Notes under the pieces: generated by a model
What the model saw: only the letters and a program-made list of their open reading frames with translations
What the model was told of the DNA's origin: nothing
Database searches by the model: none
Source of the DNA: Rhabdornis inornatus
Lineage: Eukaryota > Chordata > Aves > Passeriformes > Rhabdornithidae
Length of the DNA stretch: 64,000 bases
Direction of reading: 5' to 3'
Assembly (NCBI GenBank): GCA_013397075.1
Contig: VWZS01010874.1
Span: forward strand, 2,291,327-2,355,326
Shown here: in pieces, positions 24,701 through 39,700 of the stretch
Layout of the letters: each line of letters starts with the position of its first letter
Position numbering within the stretch: the stretch's first letter is position 1
Translations under genes and position numbers: made by a program

Positions 24701-27700
24701 TTACTTGAATCCAGGGAGCAGAGCTTTAGGAGGGAAAAGCCTCCAAAACAAACAGGAGTTGCTAAGGGTGGCCAGAGGAGCTGAAGCTCAGCGGTGCTGG
24801 AGCTGTGCCTGCCTGCGCCCCTTGAGCAGGGCTGAGCCCTGTCTCCAAACCCAGCTCCTCATTCCAGGTTTGGGAACTCCAGGGCTGCAGCCACCCAGAA
24901 ATGGTGGCTGGCTTGGTCTGAAGTTCAAAGGACAAGGGCCAGAACTTATTAAAATATGTTTCCCCTCTGCCCCTCCACTGGCCTGTCGCTTTCTTCGTGG
25001 GCAAAATTCCATTGAAAGCAAGCCTGAGGATGGTTTGGAGCATGGCAGCATTGTCGTTGGTTGTAAACAGCTCTGTCTGGAAATAAATATCTCAGAATTA
25101 TGGGATCAGACTGAAACTCCCACGTATCATAGAGACTTGGCCACTTAAAATTTAATGAAAGTATTTCCTCTCCTTGGGTGGACTGTGTTGCATAAAGATT
25201 TTGTGATGCTTTTCTTTCTTCTTTTTTTTTTTTTCCTTTTTTACACTTTGGATATGCTTAGGATAAAAGTATAGCACAAAGCTTAGAAAAAGCCTGGGAA
25301 ATAGGGACTCATACGTCTTAGTTGGCAGTTTAGCCTGGAGTCTTCTAATTTCTGAGTATAGGAATCTCTTCCAGAGGTAACCAGGTGTAGTAGCTACCCC
25401 CAGCACTGGTGGGATGCACGTGGCATTTTTTTACTTCCTTTTGTGTTGTAGGAGACTGAATCTTTTAAAAAATAGGTTTAGATTCCCAATCTTGCTGATA
25501 ATTAATGAGGCTTTCCAGAGCTGGAGCAGAGTTTGGGGTGCAGAGGTGGGCAGCTAAAGCAGTTGAGATGCTTTTTGAAGAAGTTTGCATAACACTTTGG
25601 CAGCAGTGCATTCAAAGAGGTGGGTCTGAGCCAGGAGATTCTTACAGTTTGTGCTCGAGTTGTGGCTTGAGCCCTTCCCTCTTGGATTGGGTGAGATGGG
25701 GAGCAAGTCTTGGTCTGCTGCAAGGAGGGGATCTCTGTCCTGCAGCCTCTATGTGTTCTGGGGCAGCCAGCCCAGGCAGGTGGTGAGGGGAAGTGTATGC
25801 AGCTCCTGTGAGATGAGATAAGGTATCTGCAAAGAGATCTCTGATCCAAAGTCACTCTGCAGATCTCATCATTGCTGTTTGTCACTGCAGAGTATGACAA
25901 CTATTAAGGCTGGGAAGAAAGAGCTGGCTTGCAGAGAACCTGAGTTGCACAAGGTTACGTGATGTCACAAGTGGCTTTTGCTGAAAGTCCTCCACAAGTG
26001 TGTGTGAAATTTGGGGCTTTCTTCTGCTGAGGAATGCAACCCAGCCAGCTGCAGCCTCACAGCCTTCCAGTAGCACTGTCAGTTTGTCATCTCTGGAAGG
26101 AACCCATGTATTTGTTCAGACAGTCCCAAGTGCCAGACAGCTCTGACTTCTGATGGTCCCGCTGTGAACGAGCTGAAATCACTAAAATGCAGAGAGATGT
26201 TTTGGTGCCTGCTGGTTACAGGTACGTGATTGCAGCAGTTAGGGGGCCAACATTTGTGGTAGCAAAATATCACAAGTCTAGAAGTTGGGGCTGACTTTAA
26301 AAGTGGAGATGTGTCCTGCCCAGACTTGTGCAGTAGCCTGTGACAGCTGGAGGCCATCTGCTGCATCCATCCCATCAGCAGCTTCATCCAGGCTGCTTGG
26401 CTGGGGAGCATGTCCTGTCTCCTTTGTATAAATCCAGCATCCTCAAGGATCTTTTGTGTCCTGCTAGTCTCTAAAAATGTGCCACGTAGTCTTGAATGGT
26501 GGGAACGTCTGCTCTTTTTATTGTCATACTTTTCAGACTTCTCCATGGCTCTGGGGAATACAGCATCAGGCAGAGAGCTAAGATTGTAGTGTGCAGTTCC
26601 ACATCTGCTAAAGGATTGCCTGATCGTGGTAGCTGCTGAATGTGATAAAGAAGAAAACAGTCAGACTAATTGAGCTCAGTTAGCAAAGCAGCTGAGCTGT
26701 CTTTACTTGCTGTGGTTACCTGGGCAGAGGGATGGGATGTGCATTCATGTCACCCAACCACAGCCAGGTTTTTGGTCCCTGTTGGGAATTCAGTACACAT
26801 GCACAGGGTTGCATCTCTTTCGCTAAGGTATGAGCTGTGTGTGAAGTTGTATAAACTAGGTCTGGGTGGAGATGCCAGGCAAAGGCAGGCAAGCCTGGCT
26901 GCTTCCAGTGGTCAGAGCCCTCCTTCCCTAGCCTGAGGTCACAGACAGCTGGGGGGATGCTGGGCAGGGTGGCTCTGGCTTCACCATCCACTGCTGCAGG
27001 GTCTGGAATCTGCTGGGCAGCACGGTGGCTACGTGCTTTTTCTCCTGTTTTTTTTTCAGTCTATGGGGGTTGTTTGCCTCATCTGGGGCAGGTTGCACTT
27101 GGTGCCTGGGGCTCTAGGTGTAGCCAGTGCTGGGCCTGCAGGTGCTTTTGGAGTTCAGCAGCCTCACCTGTCTGGTGGGAAGATGGTCACAAGTGCCCCA
27201 GAGCTGTGCAGTCACCAGTGAAATGTGTGTGTGACATTTTGTTTTGGGTGCTTTTGGCTTTCCCCCACATCAGTATTTGTGCTCCACACTTACTTGTGTC
27301 TTGCTCCTCTGAGCAGTGTGTTAGAGCTGAATATACTGGCGAGCCTGTGCAGGGTCACAGTGACCTAAAAGCCAGTGACCTCTGGGATAAGTCAGTTCTA
27401 TCTGCAGAGCAGATTCCTCACCCTTCACCCACCAGATCATCCAGCAATACCTCCTCTAGCCAGGCTGTGAGAAAGCTGTAGGAAGGCATGAGGACTAAAC
27501 TTCTCATGATGGCCCTAATCAAACTGGATTCTGTCTATAACTTAAGTAGTCAGAACACTAAGGAGTTAATATAATCAGTTTCTGCTAGCTGGGGCCTGTT
27601 TTGTTTCAATAGTAGTCAGCTACCAATCTCTTTAGCTAAGCAACACTTGTAAATGATTTATTCTTGAGTTAAGCATGGTATTATTTTATATAAACACAGG

Positions 27701-30700
27701 TTTTTATTACTGCTTCAACTTTATTCCATTTTCTCTCTACTAGTCGTGTTACAGGATACACACACATATCCATGCACAGTCTCTTGCCTTTCTCTAATGA
27801 GCAGTGCTAGCTGATGATGTTATCTAGTTGTCTACATGTCACATCAGGTTAATTTGCTATAGCTAGAGCTTTGAAGTTGTCCTCCTCATGAAATGATGCT
27901 TCTCAAAAACTAGGTTGTCTTCCAGGTGTTGAAAGGAATTATTGACTTGTTTGGAGCTGGCTGCCCTAATGCTGTTCTTTGCAGACTGTGTAACTGATTG
28001 AAGCATGTCAGAAAATTATCAATGCTCCAAGTGCGGTTTGGCTTATGTTTGAATCTGTGTAAACTCCAAGATCTGATTCTAGGAAAATTCACCAGTAAAT
28101 CAGTCACAAAGCATATTAATTATGCCAACATATACTCTTGATTTCTGGGATATTGAACTGTAATTCTGTCTCTGACTGTGATCCACAGCTCTGGAGACAC
28201 TGTTGATGTAGTCTGTCATCTGAGCACTTGGATCATGGTAGCTTGTCACACTCTCAGCTCAACGGGCTCTTGCTTTAATCACCAGTATATGCCAAAATAC
28301 TGATGGGTGCTCTTTATATGGGTTACACTGGTTATACTGAGCCAACATAAACTGGCAATGTGTGAAGCAGAGCAGACCTGGGCGAGGATGCAGATGCTTG
28401 AAGCCTGTGCCTGTTGGCATCCTGCACTAGTTAACTTCTGTGACTGTAGTTTTCCTATCAGGTTGTTCAAACAGATGCTCTCTAAGCGTAGAAGAGATCT
28501 ATTTCTGGAAATTGAAGTGGGAGTTGGCAGAGTGGGGGAAAGTGAAATGGCAATCAAAATTCCCATACTTTATCCTAAAGGCTGAATTCCCACGTCTGGC
28601 TGAGAGGAGAAACAAATGCTTTCTAGACCCAGGAGGCTCCACATTCCCCGAAACAGAATGGTTTATTTTTAATTCTGATAGTTCACTGGAGCTCTTAAAC
28701 CAAAAGAGCAGTGACAGTTTTATTATACTACTTAGAAATAAAGGCAGCAAGCTCTGGGCAATGCTGAGGTTGGAAAACCTGGAGTGCTGTAGGAAGGGAG
28801 GGTAGATTCATTCAGGCATTTGACCCCTGCTGTGTCCAGCCCAGCCAGAGCATGGCCTGAATTGCAGGGGCAGCACCCAGAGGCAAGGTTTGACTCTGTC
28901 TGGAAATCTGTGTTCAACAGCACAGGATTTCACATTCGTGTTTCTTTGGATTGGCTACATCAGCCTTCCTGCAATTCTTTGGCCTGAATAATGGCATCCC
29001 CTAAGCTTATATGCTGGGTTTGGTGTTATTTTTTGTTTGGTTTTTTTTTTTCATTTGCTGCTGATACCATTTCAGCTATAGTCAGTCTTTTATTTATGTG
29101 ATGGTCACAGGAATGCCAAAGCCATGGGGCCTGACAGGAGCACAGGTGGGTGTTGAGCACAAAGAATGGTACTTGTGTGAGAGGGACTGAAGATCATAAA
29201 CAGCGTGTCCTGTTAGTGCTGTGCAGGATAAAATGGACCATCCTTGCAGTTAACTTAGGCTGTTGGCTGTCCCTTAGAAGCTGGCATTGCTCCAAAATCA
29301 GGATTAAGAGCCATGGACTGTTGGGTACCACTTCCAGGTCACACATTCTTACACCTTTGGCTGCTCGGTGTCTCCATTAAAAAATGTGTAGGTCTGGATG
29401 ATGCTCCAATGCTTTCTTTGAGGTGTTCTTCTAACATTTAACCCTGATCAGACAATCTCACTCTGACACTCTTGATCAGCTACAAAATCTTTGCAGTTTG
29501 CTTTTGTTCCCATGCTGGATTGAGGTTTTTGTTGGAAATGCTCTGTTTCCAGCATATGTTCTTGTTTTTCCTGATAAACATGCATGTCTGTTGGCCCACG
29601 TTTAGATGAGGTGGGAAGGGCCAAATTAATTCCTGGTGTCATTCCAGCATAGTCAGTGGGCTGGCCACAAAGATCAAACTGGGTCTAAGATTTGCACTGG
29701 ATTGATGGCAAGTTTTACCAATTTTTACTGATATGTTACCTAACTGTATTTCTGGTGCAATTGATAAAAATGCCTTTGGATTTAATGTAATTAAAGCTGA
29801 TTTGTGGTAGAGGAGGGATGTAGGGCTGATAACTCCTTAGCCAAGCAGACATGCTCAAAATTCCAGGTGCTAATAGCACTGATGTGGCTGACCCTTGTTC
29901 CAGACCAGGGTCTGGACTGTGTTAGTTATTTGGACCATGAAAGATGAGGAAATTCTACCACACTGGAGACATGCTTTATGAAAATGCAGCCAGATCATCT
30001 GTGGACACTTCAGCCAGGACATCTTCACCTTCTCTGATCCTCTAGGCTGAAGCCTTTCCAGCTTCTGATGAAATGGTGCTCTTGGGAATGCTTGCTTATC
30101 CCAGATTCTGGGGTGGAATTTCAAATTTTCTTTCACTCGTTGATTGTACAACTTCCTCATTCATGCAGCTGCTTTTTGTTGGTTATTCATGAATGTGCAG
30201 GCCTGCTCTGCCATCATACTGACAGAAGGAAGGGAAATGTTCCATTTTGAATGTGGAAAGGGAGTTGCTGCTTAGTACAGACAGAACTGGCTTCTAGATG
30301 AAAGAGTCAAATACCAAACTGTTTTGTTTCAGTTTGAGCAGGATGGGCTTTGATCTAGAGGAGATGACTCAGTCAGTAGCAGGGAGCAATTCTTTATAGT
30401 GCGTTTAGAAATAAAACCTGAAGATTTAGGCTATGATGGCTTTGACACATCAGTCATAGCATAGATTATGTGAAAATGAAAACCATAAACATCTGAATGA
30501 AGTGTGGAGGTTTTTCTGAAGAGAGAAAGAAAACATTTCTGATATTGGTTGCCAAGAGTTTTCCTCAAGTCAGAAAGGACTGGGGGTGGGGTAAAATCAT
30601 TCCTACTGAGATAGGAATAATGAGCAATCTGAACAAAGCTGGAAGGGGAAAGACTTCCTGCAGTGCAGCTCAAGCCAGAGGTGGGGCCAGGATGAAAATT

Positions 30701-33700
30701 GGGATCTCCTGGCCTCAGTCTCCATAATCCATCTGTGCTGCCCACTCTTCACCCTGCCTCGACGCATCATCCCCTTTGTCACCTCTCACAGCACTCTGCA
30801 TCAGAAGGGGTCAGACCCCGCTCGGTCACTGCGCTGGCTGCAGTTGCACAGAGCAGGGATGGCCAGATTCCTGCTACTGAGCTGCTTTTATCTGGAGCCA
30901 GGTGACCAGCCCTGGTCAATGCAGCTGTGTTTTGTGGCACTGCAGCTGGCCAAACAAGCACAGCTGGAGCGTGGCTGGGTCTCTGCGCCTGCTGCACACA
31001 CGCGTGGAGTGAGAGCTCTGTGGCGTGGCCAGTGTCCTGGGGACGTGGTGAAACACATCTGGCTCCACACAACGGGCTGCTGGCAGTCCCCAGTGTGAAA
31101 GCAAAGTGTCACTGGTGCTCATTATTTCTGCAGCTTTATTGTACATCCAGCCCCTGGCCAGATGTTTTGTTCTGTGTTTTGGTCTCTACCTGAAGAATGT
31201 TTCTTGGTTCTTTTTGGTGGCTGCATGCAGGAGGTGATGGGGGCTTTTTTGGCACAGTTGCCTTGTGAAGTATCCTGCTACTAGCAGTTTGTTTCTGCTG
31301 AAGCTGTGGAGTTTATTTCTCCTCAGTCTCATGATCCCACTTCCTCACCTGCACCATCTCTGGCACTAGTTTCCCTTCTGACCAGCAGGCAGCTCTTGAC
31401 TTTTCACAAGGTTATTATTCTGCTGGCTTAACAGACAGTCTGGACAGTGATGAGAGCAGGAGCAGGGTGCTGGGGCAGGGAGCCAGTCTGAGTAGCAAAG
31501 CTCTGTCAAGTGGGCTCGCTTGGGATGCTGAAGATGTGCAGGTCCTTCAGTGATGTCTGGGAGCAGGACTCACCTGGTCTGTCTTGTAGCCCTGGTCACA
31601 GAATTTGTTACAAAATAGGAGTCTGATTAGGTGGCCCAAGCTGTGCAGGTTTGGAGGTGACATACCTCCTCCTAGAGAGTGAAAAGATCCTTTAAGTCAT
31701 CTAGTTCATCCTGTGGTCTGGAGATTGTGCATCTTCTGGTGTTCTCCCCATCTAAGTGCAAAATATTCCCAATGAGGTGACTTGTCTCGGTTCTTCTAAG
31801 GATTATTCCGTGTTCTGGAAGGTCCTGTTACTATTATGGGTGTGATGTATAAGGGCATCAGGTTACTCAGAGTGGATGTATATAATGGAAGAATCAGATA
31901 ATTTCCTTGCTTGGCATGGCAAACAAAAAGCCATTTTCTGTTCTCTGATGCCAGAGAACAGCCAGTGCTGTGATCTGAGAGCTAGAGACAGCGTGTCTGC
32001 ACCAGGAGATGTGCTGAGGATGCAGCTACCCACATTCCATGCTGTCACCAAATCAGAGCTGTCCTGGCTCTGGGTCACAGCCAGCCTGCACTCAACAGGC
32101 AGTGGCTGTCCCACTGTCATGTCACCATGCAATTTGTCAAGCTGGTGTGAGAGTGAGAGCAGAGCTTGTGCTTGGAGAGGTGTCAGAAGCTCAAGGTTTG
32201 AAAACAGAAAGTGTTGAGAGTATGGCTGGAGGGCAGCAAGGTGCTGGCCAGGCACTGGCTGAGCTTCAGGCAGGCACCAGGGATCACCCATGGCAGGAGA
32301 GCTCTCTGCTCCCTGCAGCTCCTGGGGATGCATCCAGGGCAGCCCCAGCAGCCTCTGGCAGGGTGTGCAGGTGAGGGACTGACCTCTGGCAGGCGTGGGA
32401 CAGGGCTGAAGGATTGTGCCCCTTCCTCAGGGAGAAAGGAGCAAGGTTACAGGTGCTTTCATCCTGGGCTGTGTGGGAGGGAGGTGGCACCTGCTGTCCA
32501 TCCTGCAGTGGAGAGGGCTGAGAGCTCCCAGATGTCATCACATCCTTCTCTTCCTCTGCAGCTTCCCATTGCACATACCATCATGATGATTTGTTTTGCT
32601 GATGCATTTCCAGGAACTAACACCCATTTTCAAAGACCTGCAGAGGCAGAAGGAGTTCCTTTCTGTGAAGGAGCAGATGGTTAATTTTATATTTTAATAG
32701 TCTTACTGTGGGCAGTGGCTCTCCTGCCACAGAAAAGACTTCTTCAGCCCAGGAATCCTTCTTTTAGGTTGTCTTTCCCCTAAATCCCAGTCTTTTAAAT
32801 TGAATGGTTTAAAATGTGGTTTTGATGTTCCTTTATTCCAGTTTCCTCCTGTCGTGAGTGAATAAACTGTCTTTGCTATAAAAGAAGATTGTGAAAATTA
32901 ATGGCTTTACCCAGTGGCATTGCATGAATGTTAAAGGAGAAACATTTTCTCGTGAGTAGCACGGGAAATGTATATGTTCTCAAAGAGACTGGAAATGTGG
33001 GCTCCAGTCCTCCAGGAAGTGGACTGAACCAGAGGTGTTGCTGGGTGTTTTCTGAGTGAAGCTGCTGAGGGACCATGAGAGTTTTACAGATTCCTCTCTG
33101 TTGGGTGGGACACATGCAGTGAAAATTTTCATCTACAGTCATAAAACTATAACCTTTACAATCAGCTGGGGTTTTTGGACAACATTCAGATCTCATAAAG
33201 CTGATGCTTATGAATTATAGATAACATTAAATGTACCTAAAGACTTGGGTGCCATAATGGTTATTAGCTAATCTTAATGTATGTTGTAGCAGAGTGTAAC
33301 CTCACACCAGAATTGGTGGCAATCCTTGAAGCTATAGGGGTGTCCATACTGCAGTATGGTCATGGAGGTCTCTTAGATGGAAGGAGACTGATGTGATAAA
33401 CATATCAGGAAACAAAAAGCCAAAACAATCTGTAGGAATTTCTGCTTGCAGCAAAGGCCATACTTTCTAAGCATAGGGCAAAGAGATAATAGATTATAAA
33501 TTCAACAGGGAACAAGGAAGTCATGTAGCAACTGCAAAAGATCCAAACATATGGAAAATTCAATTCTGTGGAGAATTAAGTCACTATTATGTAATCAGGA
33601 TCAATGGAAATGAGCTGATGTCAGTATTGGACTGGCTTAATGCATGGGTGGAAAATTGTGTTGTCTCAGAGAGGCCTGCTAATAGGAGTGGGAGCTCCAT

Positions 33701-36700
33701 GTATGTCACAGGTCCATTAGCTGTTGGCTTTTTTTACCTAGGAAGGGCCTGGTACAAACCCAGCAGAAGTAAATAAGCTTTCCATTAACCTGAATTTCAT
33801 TTGGGATCTAGAGGTAGATGTATGAGGTGGCAAACATTAGGACCCTGGGATGCACATGTACCTCATACTGGTTGATCAGAGTGAAACTTACCTCTTTTTT
33901 TTCCATCTGTCTGAACCTTTTGCACTGTAGGTCACCTGTCTGTCCCTCCAGACTGAGCCACAGTGGCCTTACAGCCTTGTCCAGTAGAGGCTCTAACCCC
34001 CCAGCTGGACTGGAAGGGGCTGTACCCGGCAGCAGGAGAGAGGGGTGTCCTCTGTGCCCAGGGCAGGGGACTCCAGAAGTGTTGGACACTGATAGCATTG
34101 CAAAACTGCCCAAAGACCCTCCTGACCATCCTGTGGCATGACTGTGACCCTGTGAGATGCAGCATGTGGTGGGGAAGGGATGCAGAGCAGAAGAAAGGCT
34201 CCTGGAGGAGGGCAGGCAGCCAAAGCACCTGGCAGGGTCCTGTGCTTGATGTTCTGTTGTGACGGGGCTTGGCAGCAGCAGCAGCAGCTGAGCCTGGAGC
34301 TTGTCCCTGAAAATAAGCCATCGTTAGCCTGGCAGCTGTGCAGGGAACAGCAGAACCTGCTCCTCGCCATGAGCATGCTCTGGTTGGTGCCTGTCCTTGG
34401 GAAGGAGGGGCAGCAGTGCATGGTCCTGGCTGTGCACACGTGTGCTCTGGGCAGTGTGGGGGAATTGGCAGCACAGCAGTGCACCCTGCCAGAGAGCGTC
34501 CTCCTGGAAAAGCTGCCTGGGCTCAGCAGGAGCAGTCCTCCTTTGGCCACTGATGTCAGGCACTTTGCTGGTCCTGAGGGCCCAGCTGAGCATCCTTGCT
34601 GCTGGTTTGAGAGCCAGGAGGAAATTCTGGGGAGGTTGAGTGTGGTGGTTTTGTGGGGATGTTTTTATGGTTGGTTGGTTGGGTTTTGATGGCTTTCTTT
34701 TCTGGCTTGTAAGTGAGGATAATGGGGAGGGCAGAGCATGTAAGGGTTTAGTGAGAAGTGCTCTGGGTACCTTGGACACTGTGGCAGTGATCAGGACACT
34801 GCACTGGAACGTACTGAAGGTGTGTTTGAGGGATGAGCATCAGGCACATACTAACTAGTAGAGACCTGCTGCTGGGAAGCAATGGGCTTCATGGGAGACT
34901 TTTCCCCACATGAAATAGGTTTGATGTTCTGGAGAGTTTCTGTGTGTAAAAACATGTCTCTGAGTCAACAGATTAGGGAAAAATGTCAGCTGTTAAACGT
35001 TAGTGGATGGAGCTGTCACATGAACTGAGTGTGTGGGTGGTTTCAAATTAAGAGATGCCAGAGGTAGGGAGAGTAATGAGATAAAAAGTGGTGGGAAAGT
35101 CTGACCTTGACAGTTTCCAGTCCAGTGAGAGCCTGAAGGGCAGGTTGAAGCGAGTGAGATTTCTAGGTGGATCATCAGAGTGCAGGACCTGAGTTGCCAA
35201 ACACTTCTGAAGCTCTGGAAAGGGGAGCTGCAGTACCTGCTCTCCCCTAGCCAGGCACTGCTGCTGGTTGTTCTGTGCTGGCTCTGACAGTCAGACCACC
35301 CTCTGAGCTGATTCTTCTGGCCAGCCTGATGGGGGAAAAAACACTCACAAACAAACCAAAACCCAAATCCTTTTGTTGCTGCATGTATCTTCCCCCGAAT
35401 GAGAATTGATGTGGCTCATCCTCAGCTCATGGGGGACACCACTGTAAGTGCAAGGGAGGGCTGAAGCACTGTAACCAAAGGCAGAGAAAAGGAGAGGGAC
35501 AGAGTAGCACATCGATCTCAGCAGCTCTATGGGTTCCTTGTTTGGAAGCTTTATGGGTCTGTGAAATAACCTTGATGTTTCCCAAAGTGAATTTATTCAA
35601 AAGATAGAGAACTACAACATGAAGAGAGCAAACAGTTCCTTAGACATTTCTTTTGCATTTCTAGAAGGCCTGTTTATCTTAACTCAAGAAATGCTCTCTG
35701 TGATATGAAATAATCCCTCCTAAAATTATGTTAGAGAGGTGAAGACACCCCTGGCTTTGTGAGCAGGGTTAAGGTGATAGTGTCTACTTGCTGCCCAGCA
35801 GCTTTGCGGGTTAGTTGAAAGTGTGCAGTGTCTTTCCTGAGAAACAGCTGCTCAGAAATTTGGGAGGAAAAATATTTTATTCCTCACATGTTGGTGGATT
35901 TGAGGCTCACCAGCTGGTGGAGAAGCCTGCCAAGGTTCCACACTGTTGTGGAAATGTACAGTAACTGGGCATAAGTAGCTCTAAGCCGTTTTTGGACTGA
36001 GGGGTGAAAATGTCTTAATTCTGGGAAGCTGTTGAATGTCTTTTTCAATGTAGAAATAAATCAGAAGGGAATTGTGCTGCCTTTGCCAACAAATAAACTC
36101 ATTTTGGGGAATTTACTGTCCCTGTTTCCACAGGACCTGCCTGTCAGCTGAAGCTGTCCAAGCCCTCCAAGGTCCTCATGATGTTAATGTCTGTGTTTGA
36201 AATACAATTTTCAACCTGAAAAACTGCTTCTTAAATTACACTTTTTGACTGATTGTATACAATAATCTGTGTTATTTCCATCTGAGAACCAAATTCTCAG
36301 AATGTTGATGAAGGTCTCTCACTCACTTCAGGGAAACTAGGCCATAGATTTGTCAGTCTGGGTTAAACCAGAAAAGACAAACAGAAGATCTCTGTCAAAA
36401 TGACTTTGTGCTAGAAAATGCAATTGCTGTGTTTCCGTGAGCAAACTGTTCTGATTTGCTTTTTTTCAGCTCTCTTCCTACCCACAACATGGAGAAAAGT
36501 TTATATGAAGTATTTTGACTGCTGTAAAGCAAGGATTTTGTTAGCTGTAAATTGAAAATAAGTATGTTTGCCCCAGTCTTAAAGTTTGTTTCTGGATGGA
36601 AAACTGGATATTTCCTGGCTTAGGATGCAGTGGGGGTTCTCAGCCTTCTCCAGCTCAGATATGTGCCCAGACTGGGATGTTGTGGTCCAAGGGGGTTGGC

Positions 36701-39700
36701 TAGCAGATGGATGAAGAACTGCCTAATTTTGGGGCTGAAGAATAAAAAAGATTGTGGTTTGTGTTCTACCTGAACTCCTGCCTTCAGGGTGTGCAGCAAG
36801 GGCCCTTGCCTAGGGGGAATGGCTGGAGGCCACGGGAGCTGTGCTCAGCCATTCTGTGAGTCCTGCCTGCACATGAGGACACAAAGTCCAAGACTGCTCT
36901 AACTTGTCAGGAGCTGCTCGTGTGTGGCTCTCACAGTGGGATAAAGATTGTGGGGACTGTCAGAATAGCCAGAGTTCTCCAAACTGACTTCCTTCCTCTG
37001 GTTGCAGCAGGTCAGTCTGCTTGTAGCAGCCCCGTCCATCAGTGAAACTCAGATAAAGGCTTCTTTAATGTGGAGTGGATTGTTCTCTTGGGATGAAGCT
37101 CAGGCAAGAGGCCAAGAGCCCAAGACTTTAACAAAGAAGCATCAACCTGTTTGTATGATTTTTGTATACACTATACAAATCTTCTGAACAAGATGTTCTT
37201 CTAACCCCATGAAAAGGAAGGCCAAGAGAGAAGGTCTGAGGCATTCAGATGGTGCCAAAATGGTGTGATGTAACTTGACATAGTGCCAGTGTTTCTGCTG
37301 TAAACTGAATGCAGGTGAATGCTGATTAAAATGAGCCTGCACAGTATCTATCTACAGCATCTATTGTTTGGTTTAAGGCAGCATCTAGAAATACAGGTCA
37401 GGGAACCAGATTCTGTCTGTGTGATGATATATGGGTATTCTTATCTCTGCATTTTCATCCTGAAACAGAAATACAGACAACCCGCAGATACACGATGTTG
37501 CTTGCTCTAAATAACCTCAAACACACCTTACTACTTATGTTTGGGTTTTGATGAGTAGACAGCTCGGGAAAATGTTGGTTTTATTTGTTACACCTTATCG
37601 TGTCACAGTCTTGATGTGTGTAAAACTCCAACAACAAGCTTGGTAAATGAAGAGAGAGAAGTGGGTGTTTATTGACTTCATTTCAACACTCTCCCATAAC
37701 ATCCCCCTAGGCAAACTGGTGAAGTACAAGCCAGGAAGTGGATGGTGAGGTGAGGCAAAAACTGGCTGAGCTGCCATGCTCAATGGATTCTGACTGGAGA
37801 CACAAAATCCAGCTGGAAGCCTGTCACTTCTCCTGCATTGATGACCTGGTTGAAGGGGCAGTTTTGTAGGTAACACTAAAATAATAGGAGTGGTTCATGC
37901 ACCAGATGGTTGTGTTGCTGTTAGGAAGGGCCTCACTAGCCTGAAGAAATGAGCCAACAGGGATCTCCTGGAGTTCCAGAAAGAAGGGCAAAGTCCTGCC
38001 CTTGAGAAGGGATCACCCCAGGGATAAGGTGCTGGGCCAACCAGCTGGAATGCACTTTGGCAAAAAGCCTCTTGGTGGGCACCAAGATGTGCATGAACCA
38101 GCAGTGTGCCTTCATGGCAGCAGGACAACAGCCTCAGGGGAGGATTTGTTAATCTGGGAGCACACATCAGTCCAGTCCTAACACATGCTGGTGTTTGATA
38201 CACCTTCGGTAACAGAGGAGGGATTTTTAAACAAATTTGGCACAAGCCATCCTCCAATGCTTCTCCATAGTGGCACAATCTGTGTCAGTCAAGGAGTTTT
38301 AGCTTCTTGGAGCAGGGCCTGAGTTCCTGTAACACATGGCACAGCTGCATGGATGAACAGCCATCCCATTCTGCTGGATCTGCTTCTGAAACACTCCAGG
38401 TATCTGTGAATTTGTGTCTAAAGCTATTCTGCAGATGAAAATCTTGAGTGCTGACAGTTTGCTGTCAGGGCTGGAAGATGAGGCTTTTCTGTGCTAATGG
38501 ATTTACTGCCTCCCTGATTTTCTTGAAGCACTGCTAAGTGTGTCATGCAGAAAGGTGGTTTCCTTAGCAGTTCTGCTTGGCTGGGGGAAAACCACTCTCT
38601 TTATTTGGTTGGTTCAGCATGAAGTCTCTCTTGGCAGGTCAGTCACTTCCCAGGCCCTCTCAAGCTGCTGTTTTCCATTCCTGTGCTGTGAACAAAAGGT
38701 GAGCTCGTGCCCCTGGCCAGCTGTGGGTGATGTGGGCAGAGCTGCTGGCCAGGTTACCTCCAGTCCAGCCAAGCACAGTGTTTGCCATGTCAATCCTCCT
38801 TGGCTGCCCTCTGCTTTTGTAGGTCTGGGAGTGTCCCTGGGATGCTCCTTACCAGAAGATCTGGCACATTAGGTCTCCTACTCATACTGGAGAAGGAAGG
38901 ACTTGTAGTGGAAAGGAACATCTGTTACTCCTTAAGTGTGACCACTGTCAAGCTTTCCATCCCTCCAGCAAAGCAGTTCTTAGCCAAAGGCCTGGTAATC
39001 TCTGACTTTTTTTTCAGGAGGAGAAGGAAAGTAAATCTTCAGGATGGTTCTTTTTTTCAGCTGAAGAGATGAGTTTTGTTTTAAATTACAGTATATTGAG
39101 TCAGTGTCTTTGACACCCACAGCTGCTGAAGGGCCTGGCCAGGCAGGACCCACGTGTCTGCTGTAGCTGTGTGCTGCAAGGATGCACCTTGCAAGGCTTG
39201 CACAGCCACTCCTGGAGGATCATCCGTGCTCAGCTTCGCTTCTCCAGCTGGAGCTTTCCTGCTGGAGGCTGTGAGTGTGCCCAGCAAAACAAATGACATT
39301 GTTTTCACATGGTGTAAAACCACTCCCTGCACCTTCCCCTGCACCACTGCCCGTGTCCTGGCTGTAAATCCTGAGGGGAAGCAGGGCTGAGTCATCTGGC
39401 CCTGGGTGTATTTATAAATCAGAAAGGCTGGAGCACTGCAGAGTAAAGAGAGGCCAGCACTTGGAAGATCTTGGCCAGTGATGGTGGGTTCCCCCCAGGC
39501 CGCATTCCTGTCCCTAGGCTTGGTTATTGACCCAGATCACCAGGTTTGGGCTGTGAGGTGATCAGTAGGAGTTGCTTCAAGGAAACCATCGATGAGGCAT
39601 CAAACTGCTGAGCTAATTTGCTTTCTTTACAAAACCTCACATGTGAGCTCAGGGCGGAAACAGAAGCGTGGAAAAAGGCTTGCACAGGGGAAGAGCTTTG

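Noticed and set aside
26079..26546. 155-codon - strand frame
   Set aside because: Its composition (many His, Cys, Trp, Met) resembles noise. There is no recognised family and no splice-site or codon-use support.
31680..31760. Weak resemblance (aagtcatctagttcatcctg) to an old CR1 or L2-like 3' region
   Set aside because: Only about 25 bases resemble the family, with no flanking agreement, so it could not be called by eye.
33808..34858. Cluster of overlapping frames up to 185 codons on both strands
   Set aside because: Many frames are open at once because stop codons are scarce in this moderately GC-rich stretch. No frame shows a domain, and none is preferred.
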